Source: Sphingobacterium composti (GTDB lineage: Bacteria > Bacteroidota > Bacteroidia > Sphingobacteriales > Sphingobacteriaceae). Taken from it: 64,000 nucleotides of DNA. Each line of letters starts with the position of its first letter. Position 1 is the first letter of the stretch. The DNA lies in assembly GCF_009829075.1 (NCBI RefSeq), contig NZ_WUQZ01000008.1, forward strand, positions 62,001-126,000, written 5' to 3'. Below are positions 26,244 to 35,475 of the stretch, piece by piece. Position numbers and translations under genes: made by a program. A model generated the notes under the pieces. It searched no databases, was not told the DNA's origin, and worked only from the letters and a program-made list of their open reading frames with translations.

Positions 26244-27416
26244 CTATTTAGTTTTTTCTAATGCTTGCAGAATATCATTAATAATATCTTCTTGATCTTC
26301 TAGACCTACCGACAAACGAATTGTTCCAGATCTAATTCCTAAATTATTTCTTTCATCTTCAGTTAGTTTAGCGTGTGTTGTAGTTGCTGGGTGTGTAGCA
26401 ATTGTTCGCGAATCTCCTAGATTAGAAGTATAACGGATCATTGCTAATTCATCAATAAATCTAAAAGCGCGATCTTTACCTCCTTTTACTTCGAAAGTAA
26501 CAATTCCACCGCCAGCTTTCATTTGTTTTTTTGCCAATTCATATTGCGGATGTGAAGGCAAGAAAGGATATTTTACATCGGCTATTTCTTCATGCTGTTC
26601 TAAAGTTTGTGCCAAAGCCAATGCATTGCAACAATGTCTATCCATTCGTAAACCTAGAGTTTCTAAACTTTTGGATAGCACCCAAGCGTTGAAAGGAGAC
26701 ATCGAAGGTCCTGTATGACGGATGAAGAACATTAATTTGTTGATCAGTTCTTTCGAACCAACTATTATTCCTCCTAATACTCGTCCTTGACCATCCATGT
26801 ATTTCGTAGCGGAATGGATTGATAAATCAAAACCATATTTTAAAGGCTTTTGTAAATAAGGAGTCGCAAAGCAGTTGTCTATAGAGAAGATTACATGAGG
26901 ATATTTCTTTTTCAATTCACCTAATTTTTCTAAATCGTATAGTTCCAATCCTGGATTAGAAGGTGATTCTAGAAATACAATTTTGGTATTAGGTTGAATC
27001 GCTTTTTCCCATTCTTCAAGATTCGCAGAATTCACATAAGTGAATGTCACGCCCCACTTTGGGAATTGTTGTGTTAATAATTGATGGGTTGATCCAAAAA
27101 TAGCTCGACTAGAAACGATGTGATCTCCTGATTCGATAAATGCTGCGAAAGAAGCAAACACAGCGGCCATACCCGATGAGAATGCCAATCCAGCTTCAGC
27201 ACTTTCTAAAGTACATACACGATTTATAAATTCTGTAGTATTTGGATTGGCATATCTAGAATATACCATACCTTCTTCTTCTTCGGCGAAAATCGCTCGG
27301 CCTTGCTCTGCACTTTCAAAAATAAAACTAGAAGTTAAATATAAGGGCGCAGAATGCTCTCGCGTAGCGGAACGTGGTACTTGCTCACGTATTATTCTGG
27401 ATTGATCTTTATTCAT
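26244..27416 (-). CDS. PLP-dependent trans-sulfuration enzyme, O-succinylhomoserine sulfhydrylase-like
   Basis: 390 residues of the Cys/Met metabolism PLP family. The features are PLYLTSSFIFES, YSRYANPNT, SSGMAAVFASFAAFI (phosphate binding), SIDNCFATPYLQKPL (Asp to the pyridine nitrogen) and SATKYMDGQGRVLGG with the Schiff-base lysine. The sequence fits MetZ (direct sulfhydrylation of O-acylhomoserine to homocysteine) better than cystathionine beta-lyase, but MetB activity cannot be excluded. It is a single gene in methionine synthesis. I saw no SAM riboswitch in the 284 bases between it and the fucosidase locus. Confidence 0.88.
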   Translation of the reverse strand: MNKDQSRIIREQVPRSATREHSAPLYLTSSFIFESAEQGRAIFAEEEEGMVYSRYANPNTTEFINRVCTLESAEAGLAFSSGMAAVFASFAAFIESGDHIVSSRAIFGSTHQLLTQQFPKWGVTFTYVNSANLEEWEKAIQPNTKIVFLESPSNPGLELYDLEKLGELKKKYPHVIFSIDNCFATPYLQKPLKYGFDLSIHSATKYMDGQGRVLGGIIVGSKELINKLMFFIRHTGPSMSPFNAWVLSKSLETLGLRMDRHCCNALALAQTLEQHEEIADVKYPFLPSHPQYELAKKQMKAGGGIVTFEVKGGKDRAFRFIDELAMIRYTSNLGDSRTIATHPATTTHAKLTEDERNNLGIRSGTIRLSVGLEDQEDIINDILQALEKTK

Positions 27417-27700
27417 AACTGCGGTAAAGTTAAGTATTTGTTGTTTGAATATCTATCAAAATAGTCGAGATTTTTTCAATATTTTTAATCGATTTTATTA
27501 TTTCTTTTAGGTTATAATAAATTTAGCTATGGCAAGCTTTTATAATTATTTTACCACACATAAATTTTAATCCATGTTAGAGAGGGTAAGATAGTTTAGT
27601 TTAGAGATAAATTAGTGTATCAATATTTTGGCAGATAAATGTATTTTAGTGAAGTATTAAAATGCTATTCTCGTAAAGTTGGCATAAATCTTTATAAACC

Positions 27701-29569
27701 ATGAAAACAATTTCCTTTCTTTTAGCTAATGGCTTGTTCATGTTGCAATTGCATGCGCAGGAAGCTCCCAAACCTTACGGTGTATTACCTTCAGAACGTC
27801 AACTTAAATGGCATGAAATGGAGACTTATTGTTTAATTCATTATACCCCAACGACATTTCAGGACAAAGAATGGGGATTGGGGGATGCTGATCCTAAGAT
27901 ATTCAACCCTTCAAATTTTGATGCTAACCAAATTGCTCAAGCAGCGGCATCAGCTGGATTTAAGGGATTAATTAGCGTAGCCAAACATCACGATGGATTT
28001 TGTTTGTGGCCAACGAGAACTACAACGTACAGTATAGCAAGTTCTCCTTGGAAAAATGGGAAGGGGGATATGGTGAAAGAGTTTATGGAGGCTTCGCACA
28101 AAAATGGTATGGCTTTCGGTACTTATCTTTCTGCTTGGGATCGAAATGATTTGCGATATGGTACACCAGCTTATACAGATGCTTATAGAGAGCAATTGAC
28201 TGAACTAATGACAAATTACGGTCAGCTATTTACCTCTTGGCATGATGGTGCGAATGGTGGTGATGGCTATTATGGTGGTAAGTATGAAAAACGAACAATC
28301 AATTCAGCTACATATTATGAATGGGAAGAGAAAACTTGGCCTATTATCAGACGTTTGCAACCAATGGCTTCTATTTTTTCGGATGTTGGACCAGACATGC
28401 GTTGGGTAGGAAATGAGCATGGATTTGCGGCTGAAACATCTTGGGCTACGATTACTCCTAAGGGGGCTTTTGAAGGAGTGAAGCCTATGCCTGGGGCGAG
28501 CACAGATGCTTCAAATTTACCTACAGGCACTAGAAATGGTAAATATTGGATTCCTGCAGAATGTGATGTGCCCCAAAGACCAGGATGGTTCTACCATAAA
28601 AATCAAGACAGCAAGGTTAAAACTCCAAACCAGCTATTTGAAATTTATTTGAAATCTGTAGGCCGTGGTGCAAATATGAATTTAGGTCTGGCGCCAATGC
28701 CTGAGGGTATTTTGCATCCTAATGATGTGAAATCATTGAAATATTTTGGAAAAAAAATTGAAAGAACATTTGCTGATAACTTAGCAAAGGGGGCTAAAGC
28801 GACTTCTAAGCATTTACGTGGTAAAAGTGCGGAATTTACATTAAAGAATATTTTTGACGATGATAGATATAGTTATTATGCACCAAAGGATAATATTCTA
28901 AGCCCAGAAATTGAAATTACACTGGATGGCGAAAAGGAATTCGACCTTATCCGTATTCGAGAAAATATAAAATTGGGACAGCGTCTAGATTCTGTAGTGG
29001 TTGATACTTGGAATGGCGGTAAGTGGGTGAAATTAGCTTCTGCAACAAGTATAGGGGCTAATAGATTAATTAAACTTGAGCAGCCTACCAAAGCGACGAA
29101 GCTTAAAGTGAAATTATATTCTCCTGTGGTGCCTACTTTAAGTGACTTTGCGCTGTTTAAAGAGTACGATGAGGCTTTCGAATTTGATGAAAATGTATCA
29201 TCAAGTAAGCATTTCATTAAATCATCTTATACTGCAATTAATACTTCTTTGTCATTATCTCAATCAGGATCTGTATCCACGATTAAAGGAAATGGGTTTG
29301 AAATTAAACTCAATGAACCTATTTCAGCATTTGGCTATTTGCCAAGGCAAGATGGGGTGAAAGACGGATTTGTGTTAAAGTATGAGATTCAAGCCAGTGA
29401 AGACCAAATTAATTGGACTACAATCAAAGAAGGTGAGTTTTCAAACATTTTATCAAACCCAATTGAACAAATTGTTGAGTTTGATAAACAAGTATCAAGT
29501 AAATATTTGAAGTTTGTTGCCAAAGATATGACAGGGTTTACGTTTGGGGAATTGAACATCTATAAGTAA
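27701..29569 (+). CDS. GH29 alpha-L-fucosidase with C-terminal beta-sandwich domains
   Basis: 622 residues, exported (signal MKTISFLLANGLFMLQLHAQ). The catalytic (beta/alpha)8 barrel spans about 25-350 with the GH29 marks AKHHDGFCLWPT (96-105) and SWHDGANGG, where Asp182 is the predicted nucleophile. The remainder (about 360-622) looks like two F5/8 type C (discoidin)-like sandwiches that often bind sugar. The sequence resembles the branched-linkage (GH29-B) group, for example in EHGFAAETSWATITP, but the linkage is not certain. It is followed 13 bases later by a GH95 gene; together they remove fucose from host or plant glycans. No SusCD pair is in the locus. Confidence 0.92.
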   Translation: MKTISFLLANGLFMLQLHAQEAPKPYGVLPSERQLKWHEMETYCLIHYTPTTFQDKEWGLGDADPKIFNPSNFDANQIAQAAASAGFKGLISVAKHHDGFCLWPTRTTTYSIASSPWKNGKGDMVKEFMEASHKNGMAFGTYLSAWDRNDLRYGTPAYTDAYREQLTELMTNYGQLFTSWHDGANGGDGYYGGKYEKRTINSATYYEWEEKTWPIIRRLQPMASIFSDVGPDMRWVGNEHGFAAETSWATITPKGAFEGVKPMPGASTDASNLPTGTRNGKYWIPAECDVPQRPGWFYHKNQDSKVKTPNQLFEIYLKSVGRGANMNLGLAPMPEGILHPNDVKSLKYFGKKIERTFADNLAKGAKATSKHLRGKSAEFTLKNIFDDDRYSYYAPKDNILSPEIEITLDGEKEFDLIRIRENIKLGQRLDSVVVDTWNGGKWVKLASATSIGANRLIKLEQPTKATKLKVKLYSPVVPTLSDFALFKEYDEAFEFDENVSSSKHFIKSSYTAINTSLSLSQSGSVSTIKGNGFEIKLNEPISAFGYLPRQDGVKDGFVLKYEIQASEDQINWTTIKEGEFSNILSNPIEQIVEFDKQVSSKYLKFVAKDMTGFTFGELNIYK

Positions 29570-29582
29570 GTTATAATCATCT

Positions 29583-31892
29583 ATGAAAAATATTCTAGTA
29601 CTTCTATTTATTAGCTTGTGTTCTATTGTAATTCATGCCCAAGAACTTAAAATGTGGTACGATAAACCTGCACAAATCTGGGAGGAAACATTACCATTAG
29701 GTAATGGGTGGATTGGGATGATGCCTAATGGAGGCATTCAAGAAGAAAATATTGTATTGAATGAAATTTCGATGTGGTCAGGTAGCTATCAAGATGCGAA
29801 TAATTACAATGCTTATAAGGAAGTAAGTACTATTCAAGAATTGTTAATAGAAGGGAAAAATGACGAGGCAGAGAAGTTGGTCAATGCGAATTATGTTTGT
29901 GTAGGTGCTGGCTCAGGACATGGAAATGGAGCAAAAGTTCCATACGGATGTTTTCAAAATTTGGGGTATCTAAACATTCATTTTCTCAACAACTATAAAG
30001 TATCATCCTACAAAAGGAATTTAGATTTGAATACTGGTATTGCAAGCACTCATTATTTGGCTAATGATACTAGTTTCTCGAGAGAATATTTTGTCTCACA
30101 AGACCAAAATATAGGCGCTATGAGGTTTTCTGCCAACAAGAAGAAAGCATTAAGTATTGCAATGCATTTTTATCGCGATGAAAATGTGAAGTCACATCTC
30201 GTAAAGGGAAATACTATACTTGTCGAAGGAAATTTAACAGATGGAAAAGGAGGAGAAGGCTTACGTTATGCCACTAAATTCTTAGTTGTTAATAAGGGAG
30301 GGAAGTTGACAAATTATGACAATCAAATCATCGTGAAAGATGCAGATGAAATTGTTGTGTATTATGCTGCTTCAACAGATTATTATGAACATAATCCTAC
30401 TGATATGGTAAATACTTCATTAGCTAATAAATTGGATTATGCTAAAATAAAAACCAATCACATACGCAGATATAAAGAAGTATTTGATCGTGTTAAATTA
30501 TCGATTGATGATGAGCAACCTAAGGATAATATTTCAACAGATGTGCGTTTAGGTAATTTTTACAAAGACCCTACGCAAGACAATGGCTTAGCTGTTTTAT
30601 ATTACCAATTTGGACGTTATTTGACTATTGCAAGTACAGCGCGAAACTCTGACAAGGCTCTTCCTCCAAATTTACAAGGTCTATGGGCTCATGAAATCCA
30701 AACACCTTGGAACGGTGATTATCATCTGAATGTGAATGCGCAGATGAATCACTGGGGGGTAGAGGTTAGCAATCTATCCGAATATCATAAGCCTTTTATT
30801 AATCTGATAAAAAAAGTAGCAAAAGAAGGAGAGAAAACAGCTAAAGCATACTACAATGTTCCTGGCTGGGTTGTCTATATGATGACGAATATATGGGGAT
30901 ATACTGCACCTGGGGAACATGCTTCGTGGGGAGCGAGTACAGCTTCTGGTTGGTTATGTAATCACTTGTGGGAACATTATTTGTTTACACAAGACGAAGA
31001 ATATTTAAGAGAAGTTTATCCGATTCTAAAGGGGGCGGCTGAATTCTATAAAAGTTCAATGGTTAGTGACCCGAAAACAAAATATTGGGTTACTTCTCCT
31101 TCAGTTTCACCCGAAAATGGGTTTCGATTACCAAATGGTAAAAGAGCTTCTGTGGTGATGGGACCAACGATTGACAACCAAATTGTACGCGAACTATATC
31201 TTTCTGTGATTTCTGCAGATTCTATATTAAAAAGCAAAGATCATTTTGCAGCGCAATTGAAAAATGATTTGAAGTTTCTTCCTCCAGCTGTAACGGTGAG
31301 TAGAGATGGTCGTGTGATGGAATGGTTGGAAGATTACGATGAAATCGAGCCAACACATCGTCATGTTTCGCATTTGTATGGGTTGTATCCAGCGTCTTTT
31401 ATCTCCCCGATCACAACAACTGAATGGGCTTCAGCTGCAAAAAAAACATTAGAAGTGCGTGGTGATGGAGGTACAGGTTGGTCCAGAGCATGGAAAATAT
31501 TATTTTGGGCAAGATTACACGATGGCGATCATTCTTTAGAGATTTTACGCCAATTGCTAAAACCGGCTATTGATGAACAAGGCAAAGTTTCAGCTGGCAC
31601 GTATCCTAATTTATTCTGTGCGCATCCACCATTTCAGATTGATGGTAATTTTGGAGGGTCGGCAGGAATAGCAGAGATGCTAGTTCAAAGTCATGAAGGT
31701 TTTATACATCTTTTACCAGCTTTACCTACAAGTTGGGCAAATGGTGAAGTAAGGGGGCTTCGTTTACGTGGCAACAAAACTGTGGATATCACTTGGAAGA
31801 ATAATGAGGTGGTAAATTATAAAATATACGGTAAGAAAGGCGAAAGCATAAAAGTACGTGTAAATCAACGGTTTGAAAATAAGATTCTATAA
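29583..31892 (+). CDS. GH95 family alpha-L-fucosidase/alpha-L-galactosidase
   Basis: 769 residues, exported (signal ending VIHAQ). Architecture: an N-terminal beta domain (about 22-290), an (alpha/alpha)6 barrel and a C-terminal sandwich. Residues matching the catalytic set of bifidobacterial AfcA are visible: Asn383 and Asn385 in HLNVNAQMNHW (water-activating pair), Glu580 in VMEWLEDYDE (general acid) and Asp687 in QIDGNFGGSAG. This supports an active inverting 1,2-alpha-L-fucosidase; some GH95 enzymes act on alpha-L-galactose instead, which I cannot exclude. Operonic with the GH29 gene. Confidence 0.93.
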   Translation: MKNILVLLFISLCSIVIHAQELKMWYDKPAQIWEETLPLGNGWIGMMPNGGIQEENIVLNEISMWSGSYQDANNYNAYKEVSTIQELLIEGKNDEAEKLVNANYVCVGAGSGHGNGAKVPYGCFQNLGYLNIHFLNNYKVSSYKRNLDLNTGIASTHYLANDTSFSREYFVSQDQNIGAMRFSANKKKALSIAMHFYRDENVKSHLVKGNTILVEGNLTDGKGGEGLRYATKFLVVNKGGKLTNYDNQIIVKDADEIVVYYAASTDYYEHNPTDMVNTSLANKLDYAKIKTNHIRRYKEVFDRVKLSIDDEQPKDNISTDVRLGNFYKDPTQDNGLAVLYYQFGRYLTIASTARNSDKALPPNLQGLWAHEIQTPWNGDYHLNVNAQMNHWGVEVSNLSEYHKPFINLIKKVAKEGEKTAKAYYNVPGWVVYMMTNIWGYTAPGEHASWGASTASGWLCNHLWEHYLFTQDEEYLREVYPILKGAAEFYKSSMVSDPKTKYWVTSPSVSPENGFRLPNGKRASVVMGPTIDNQIVRELYLSVISADSILKSKDHFAAQLKNDLKFLPPAVTVSRDGRVMEWLEDYDEIEPTHRHVSHLYGLYPASFISPITTTEWASAAKKTLEVRGDGGTGWSRAWKILFWARLHDGDHSLEILRQLLKPAIDEQGKVSAGTYPNLFCAHPPFQIDGNFGGSAGIAEMLVQSHEGFIHLLPALPTSWANGEVRGLRLRGNKTVDITWKNNEVVNYKIYGKKGESIKVRVNQRFENKIL

Positions 31893-31901
31893 AATTAATT
31901 T

Positions 31902-31974
31902 TTGTTATTTAAAATTAATTTAGCTAAATTAGTATTGATAACTAACTATGAGTACAAATTAATTTAAATAACAA
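31902..31974. repeat. Long inverted repeat before the interrupted lipoprotein gene
   Basis: The left arm 31902-31921 (20 bases, starting TTGTTATTTAAA) pairs with the right arm 31956-31974 (19 bases), complementary except for one extra A. The spacer is 34 bases. The core ATTAATTT element also occurs a third time as a direct repeat at 31891-31901. The right arm ends five bases before the ATG of the next gene. It may be a hairpin in the leader, or a relic of an insertion. Confidence 0.6.
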
Positions 31975-31978
31975 TTTT

Positions 31979-33436
31979 ATGAAAAGTCTATCTCTATTTT
32001 GCTATAGACTTTCATTTGTATTCATCATTATTTTAGCTATTTCATGTAAAAAGGATTCTTACGTCGATGAGGAGAATGAATTAGTCTATCCCGTAAATTT
32101 TACATTTACAAATTTCAAGAGCTCTACGAGCTTTTTGAAATCAGCTTCTGTCAAGCAAAGAATAAGTGCTTCTACACAAATTCCCGCTAATTATAGCGAG
32201 GGATATGTTTATTTCTGGAGTTTCAATAATGAAACATGAGTTCCAGATATAAAATATTCTAAAACCGCTAATCCCACGATTACTTATAATGATGGGAAGG
32301 CGATTGGTTTTGGAGCTGGATTTGTGTTTGAAGGTTATGCCGCTGGTAGGGCAACAAATTTTGTGGGGGCGAAGCAAATCCTTATAAAATTACCTATTAA
32401 GGATGTTTATGCATTAAGTCGATTAGGGTTCGATAGGACAGGATCAGCAGCAGGTCCTAAAGATTTTGAATTGCATTATAGCTTCGATGAAGGGGATTCC
32501 TACAAAGAAATTTCTCTCCTAAATCAATTCGGTAATATTACTGCAAATGCTAAAAATTCATTTACATTTAATTTGGATGATTTAGAACTCGCAGGAGAGG
32601 AATTGTGGTTAAAAATCACGCCTAAAGCAGGAGATCGAGGCAATGGTAGTGCCTATAATGAGTCTACAGGAACAATTAGAATTGATAATTTGCACTTAGT
32701 GGGTATTTCATCGACTTCTACAGCGACATTCACTGTCAATAAATTTCATTATTTTATTTTTCATAAGACCAATGGTAAAAGTTATCAAGGAATTACAGAG
32801 GATATTAGCAGTTTGGATGTTGAGTTAGAATTACCTGTTGGCGAATATGATATTTTCTTTGTGCTTAACAGTTCTGATGAAGAATTGATCTTTCCTACTA
32901 CTATATCCAAAGCTGGTGATATCTATATTTCCAATAATTTTTCCAACAAGGATGCTGAAATATATGGTTATTCAGGTTCTTTTGAAGTTACAGGAAGTAT
33001 GTCTATAAATATTGTTTTGCAACGTTTGTATAGTCAGGTAAAGATCGAATTTACGGATTTTGATCTTTCAACAGTCAAATCTATCAGTATCAATCAAGTG
33101 CATGAACCATATTTTTATAGTCCATTTTCAAGTGGAATCATAAATCCAATTCTAGATCAAACAATAATAAATGTAGAAGAAGATTTTCAATCGAATAAAC
33201 AAATCGTTTTTAATCAGTTTATGGGGTTAATTATAGAATCAAAGCCTGTTTATTATAATGTTGTGGTATTAGGAGAGTCGTCAACGGTATTACGAACTTT
33301 TGAACTGACTAGCACAATAAAAAATAATATACAATTGGTTTTTAGAGGGGAATTATTACCAGAATCTACCCAAAATGTGTTGTTCCAAATCACAAAGAAT
33401 GAAGATTGGGATGGTGAAAATGAAGTTAGTTTTTAA
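31979..33436 (+). pseudogene. Lipoprotein gene interrupted by one in-frame TGA, fimbrillin-like C-terminus
   Basis: One reading frame of 485 codons is broken only by TGA at 32237-32239; the frame before (86 codons) and after (to 33436) is the same, and the protein continues smoothly (WSFNNET, stop, VPDIKYSKT). There is no ATG after the stop, only GTG at 32324. The N-terminus is a lipoprotein signal with Cys23 (LAISCKKDS). The first half is a beta-sandwich-like domain. The second half (about 240-485) with GEYDIFFVLNSSDE and VLQRLYSQVKIEFTDFDL resembles FimB/Mfa2-type fimbrillin lipoproteins (inference). It lies behind the fucosidases, so it may have been a surface glycan-binding or anchor protein. 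Confidence 0.8.
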
Positions 33437-33500
33437 ACATTATAATATTTAGCAATTACGAGTTAATGTATTTTTTCTAAATAAATATTTTGATGTGCGA

Positions 33501-33546
33501 TAAATGATTAAACAACCACATATAGTTGTGATTGTTTAATCATTTA
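33501..33546. terminator. Long hairpin between the broken lipoprotein gene and asparaginase
   Basis: A perfect 15-base stem (33501-33515 with 33532-33546) is capped by a further four pairs (CACA/TGTG) and a loop. It overlaps the last codons of the convergent asparaginase gene. The stem is A/T-rich without a strong T run, so termination is likely but not certain. Confidence 0.55.
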
Positions 33547-34552
33547 TAGTTAACTCACCTCGAATATCTTTTTCTACCCAATAAGCAACAGCATCTTGAT
33601 CAGCTAATTCTCCTTGTAAGTACATAAGTTTGGTCACCGCAGCTTCAAAAGTCATGTCGTATCCATTTAATACACCAATTGCTTTCAGACCTTGGCTAGT
33701 TTCATAACGACCCAGTTCAACAGATCCTACGCTACATTGCGAAATGTTCAGAATATTTTTTCCTTGTTTAATAGCATCACTCAGCAAATCCAGAAACCAT
33801 TTTTCGGTTGTTGTATTTCCCGAACCAAATGTTTCCATCACGATAGAACGCACATTAGCATCCAAAATAGATTTGATTGTAGATGCGCTAATCCCTGGAA
33901 AAAGTTTGAGTACTGCAACTTGGTTGTCTACCTGATTATGACAAATAAATTCTTTTTCCGAATTATTCATCAACGCATCAAAATTGTATTTCAAATGTAT
34001 ACCAGCTTCTACCAAAACAGGATAGTTTGGGGAGCGGAAAGCTTCGAATTTTGCAGAATTATATTTGAAAGAACGATTTCCTCGGAATAGCTTATTGTCA
34101 AAAAGAATACAAACCTCTTGCACAATAGATTTTCCATTGTGTTTTGCACTTGCAATTTCAAGTGCTGTCATCATATTTTCACGTGCATCTGTTCTAATTT
34201 CACCAATAGGTAATTGAGAACCTGAGAAGATGACAGGTTTTTGCAGTCCTTCTAATAGGAAACTAAGGATAGAAGCTGAAAAAGCCATGGTATCCGAGCC
34301 ATGCAATATCACAAACCCATCATAATTGTCGTAATTATCTCGGATGATATTGGCCATTTCAATCCATATCTCAGGCGTCATATTGGACGAATCAATAATT
34401 GGATGAAAGGAATGTACGGTCAACTTATAATCTAGGCGACTCAAATCAGGAAGATTATTTTTGATCAATTCAAAATCGAAAGGAACAAATGTACCTGATT
34501 CATCCTGAACCATGCCTATAGTACCTCCAGTGTATATAATGAATATATTCAT
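33536..34552 (-). CDS. Type I (cytoplasmic) L-asparaginase
   Basis: 338 residues without signal peptide. It hydrolyses L-asparagine to aspartate and ammonia. Signatures: the first catalytic threonine in IYTGGTIGM (about 8-15), and ILHGSDTMAFSAS (about 82-94) with the Thr-Asp pair; the GSQLPIGEIRTDARENM segment is typical of the family. Length and lack of a signal favour the low-affinity cytoplasmic AnsA type over the periplasmic AnsB type. It starts two bases after the tatD stop, so the two form a transcription unit. Confidence 0.93.
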   Translation of the reverse strand: MNIFIIYTGGTIGMVQDESGTFVPFDFELIKNNLPDLSRLDYKLTVHSFHPIIDSSNMTPEIWIEMANIIRDNYDNYDGFVILHGSDTMAFSASILSFLLEGLQKPVIFSGSQLPIGEIRTDARENMMTALEIASAKHNGKSIVQEVCILFDNKLFRGNRSFKYNSAKFEAFRSPNYPVLVEAGIHLKYNFDALMNNSEKEFICHNQVDNQVAVLKLFPGISASTIKSILDANVRSIVMETFGSGNTTTEKWFLDLLSDAIKQGKNILNISQCSVGSVELGRYETSQGLKAIGVLNGYDMTFEAAVTKLMYLQGELADQDAVAYWVEKDIRGELTIND

Positions 34553-34554
34553 AG

Positions 34555-35337
34555 CTAAATGCCAAAAATTTCTTTAGAGTTTTGGGTAGTGATTTCAGCC
34601 ACCTCGTTAATACTTATTTCGTGTAAGTCTGCTACTTTTTGGGCTACATGAATTAGGTACGAACTTTCGTTTTCTTTTCCTCGGAATGGTGATGGAGCTA
34701 GATAAGGTGCATCGGTTTCTAAAACAATATGTTGTAATTCAATATCTTTTACGACAAGATCTAAACCCGCTTTTTTGAATGTCACTACACCACCTATTCC
34801 TAGCTTGAAACCAAGATTGATAGCACGTTTAGCTTGCTCCAATGTGCCTGTGAAGCAGTGAAAAATGCCAAATAACTTATTATCATTCATGTCCTCCAAA
34901 ACTTCAAATATTTCATCAAATGCTTCGCGACAATGGATGTCAATTGGTAAACCTAATGATTTAGCCCAATTTATCTGTGTACGAAAAGCATCCTGTTGCC
35001 AAGCTAAGGTACTTTTGTCCCAATACAAATCAATTCCAATTTCTCCGATAGCATATATCTTGTGATTGTCGATAGCCTTTTCTATTGTTGAAAGTTCCTC
35101 TTTGTAATTTTCTTTTACACTGCAAGGATGCAAACCAAGCATCGGAAAACAGATATTTGGGTAAGCTTCTACTGTTTGCATCACCTGCACAATTGATTCT
35201 GTATCCACATTAGGAAGGAATAGACGTTGAATGTTATTAGTGTTACATCTATCGATTTGTTCCTGCATTTTGTCTGAACCAATGTGATAATAAATATGCG
35301 TATGGGTATCCGTAAGAATATGCTGTGGTGTTGTCAT
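34555..35337 (-). CDS. TatD family metal-dependent hydrolase
   Basis: 260 residues of the amidohydrolase TIM-barrel family. The metal ligands appear in order: LTDTHTHIYY (HxH), GEIGIDLYWDKS (Glu), IDIHCREAFDE (His), IFHCFTG (His) and LETDAPYLAPSPFRG (Asp). TatD-type enzymes act as 3'-5' DNA/RNA exonucleases, some as D-aminoacyl-tRNA deacylases. It lies directly upstream of asparaginase (two-base gap) and behind the FKBP terminator, and so begins its own unit. Confidence 0.93.
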   Translation of the reverse strand: MTTPQHILTDTHTHIYYHIGSDKMQEQIDRCNTNNIQRLFLPNVDTESIVQVMQTVEAYPNICFPMLGLHPCSVKENYKEELSTIEKAIDNHKIYAIGEIGIDLYWDKSTLAWQQDAFRTQINWAKSLGLPIDIHCREAFDEIFEVLEDMNDNKLFGIFHCFTGTLEQAKRAINLGFKLGIGGVVTFKKAGLDLVVKDIELQHIVLETDAPYLAPSPFRGKENESSYLIHVAQKVADLHEISINEVAEITTQNSKEIFGI

Positions 35338-35394
35338 GGCTTTATAAAGATGTAAAAGTAATAAATTGCTAAAATAGAAACCGTTTTAAAAACA

Positions 35395-35428
35395 AAAAAC
35401 ACGATTTTGCTAAAAAAATCGTGTTTTT
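35395..35428. terminator. Intrinsic terminator behind the FKBP lipoprotein gene
   Basis: A 14-base stem (35395-35408 with 35415-35428, core ACACGAT/ATCGTGT) with a six-base loop and T run; it ends the DUF3352-DHH-FKBP unit before tatD. Confidence 0.85.
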
Positions 35429-35475
35429 ATTTTTATAATGATAATATATCCCTCGATATATTATTTATAATTTCA

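Noticed and set aside
27417-27700. A possible SAM riboswitch upstream of the trans-sulfuration enzyme.
   Set aside because: I looked for the paired stems of a SAM aptamer in these 284 bases and found only A/T-rich sequence without a convincing fold.
32237-32239. Selenocysteine read-through of the TGA in the fucosidase-locus lipoprotein.
   Set aside because: No stem-loop of SECIS type was recognised behind the TGA and no selenoprotein function is known for this family; a nonsense mutation or sequencing error is simpler.
33692-34090. A 132-codon plus-strand frame opposite asparaginase.
   Set aside because: It lies entirely within a clear asparaginase gene on the other strand and has no recognisable domain; it is a shadow of coding sequence.
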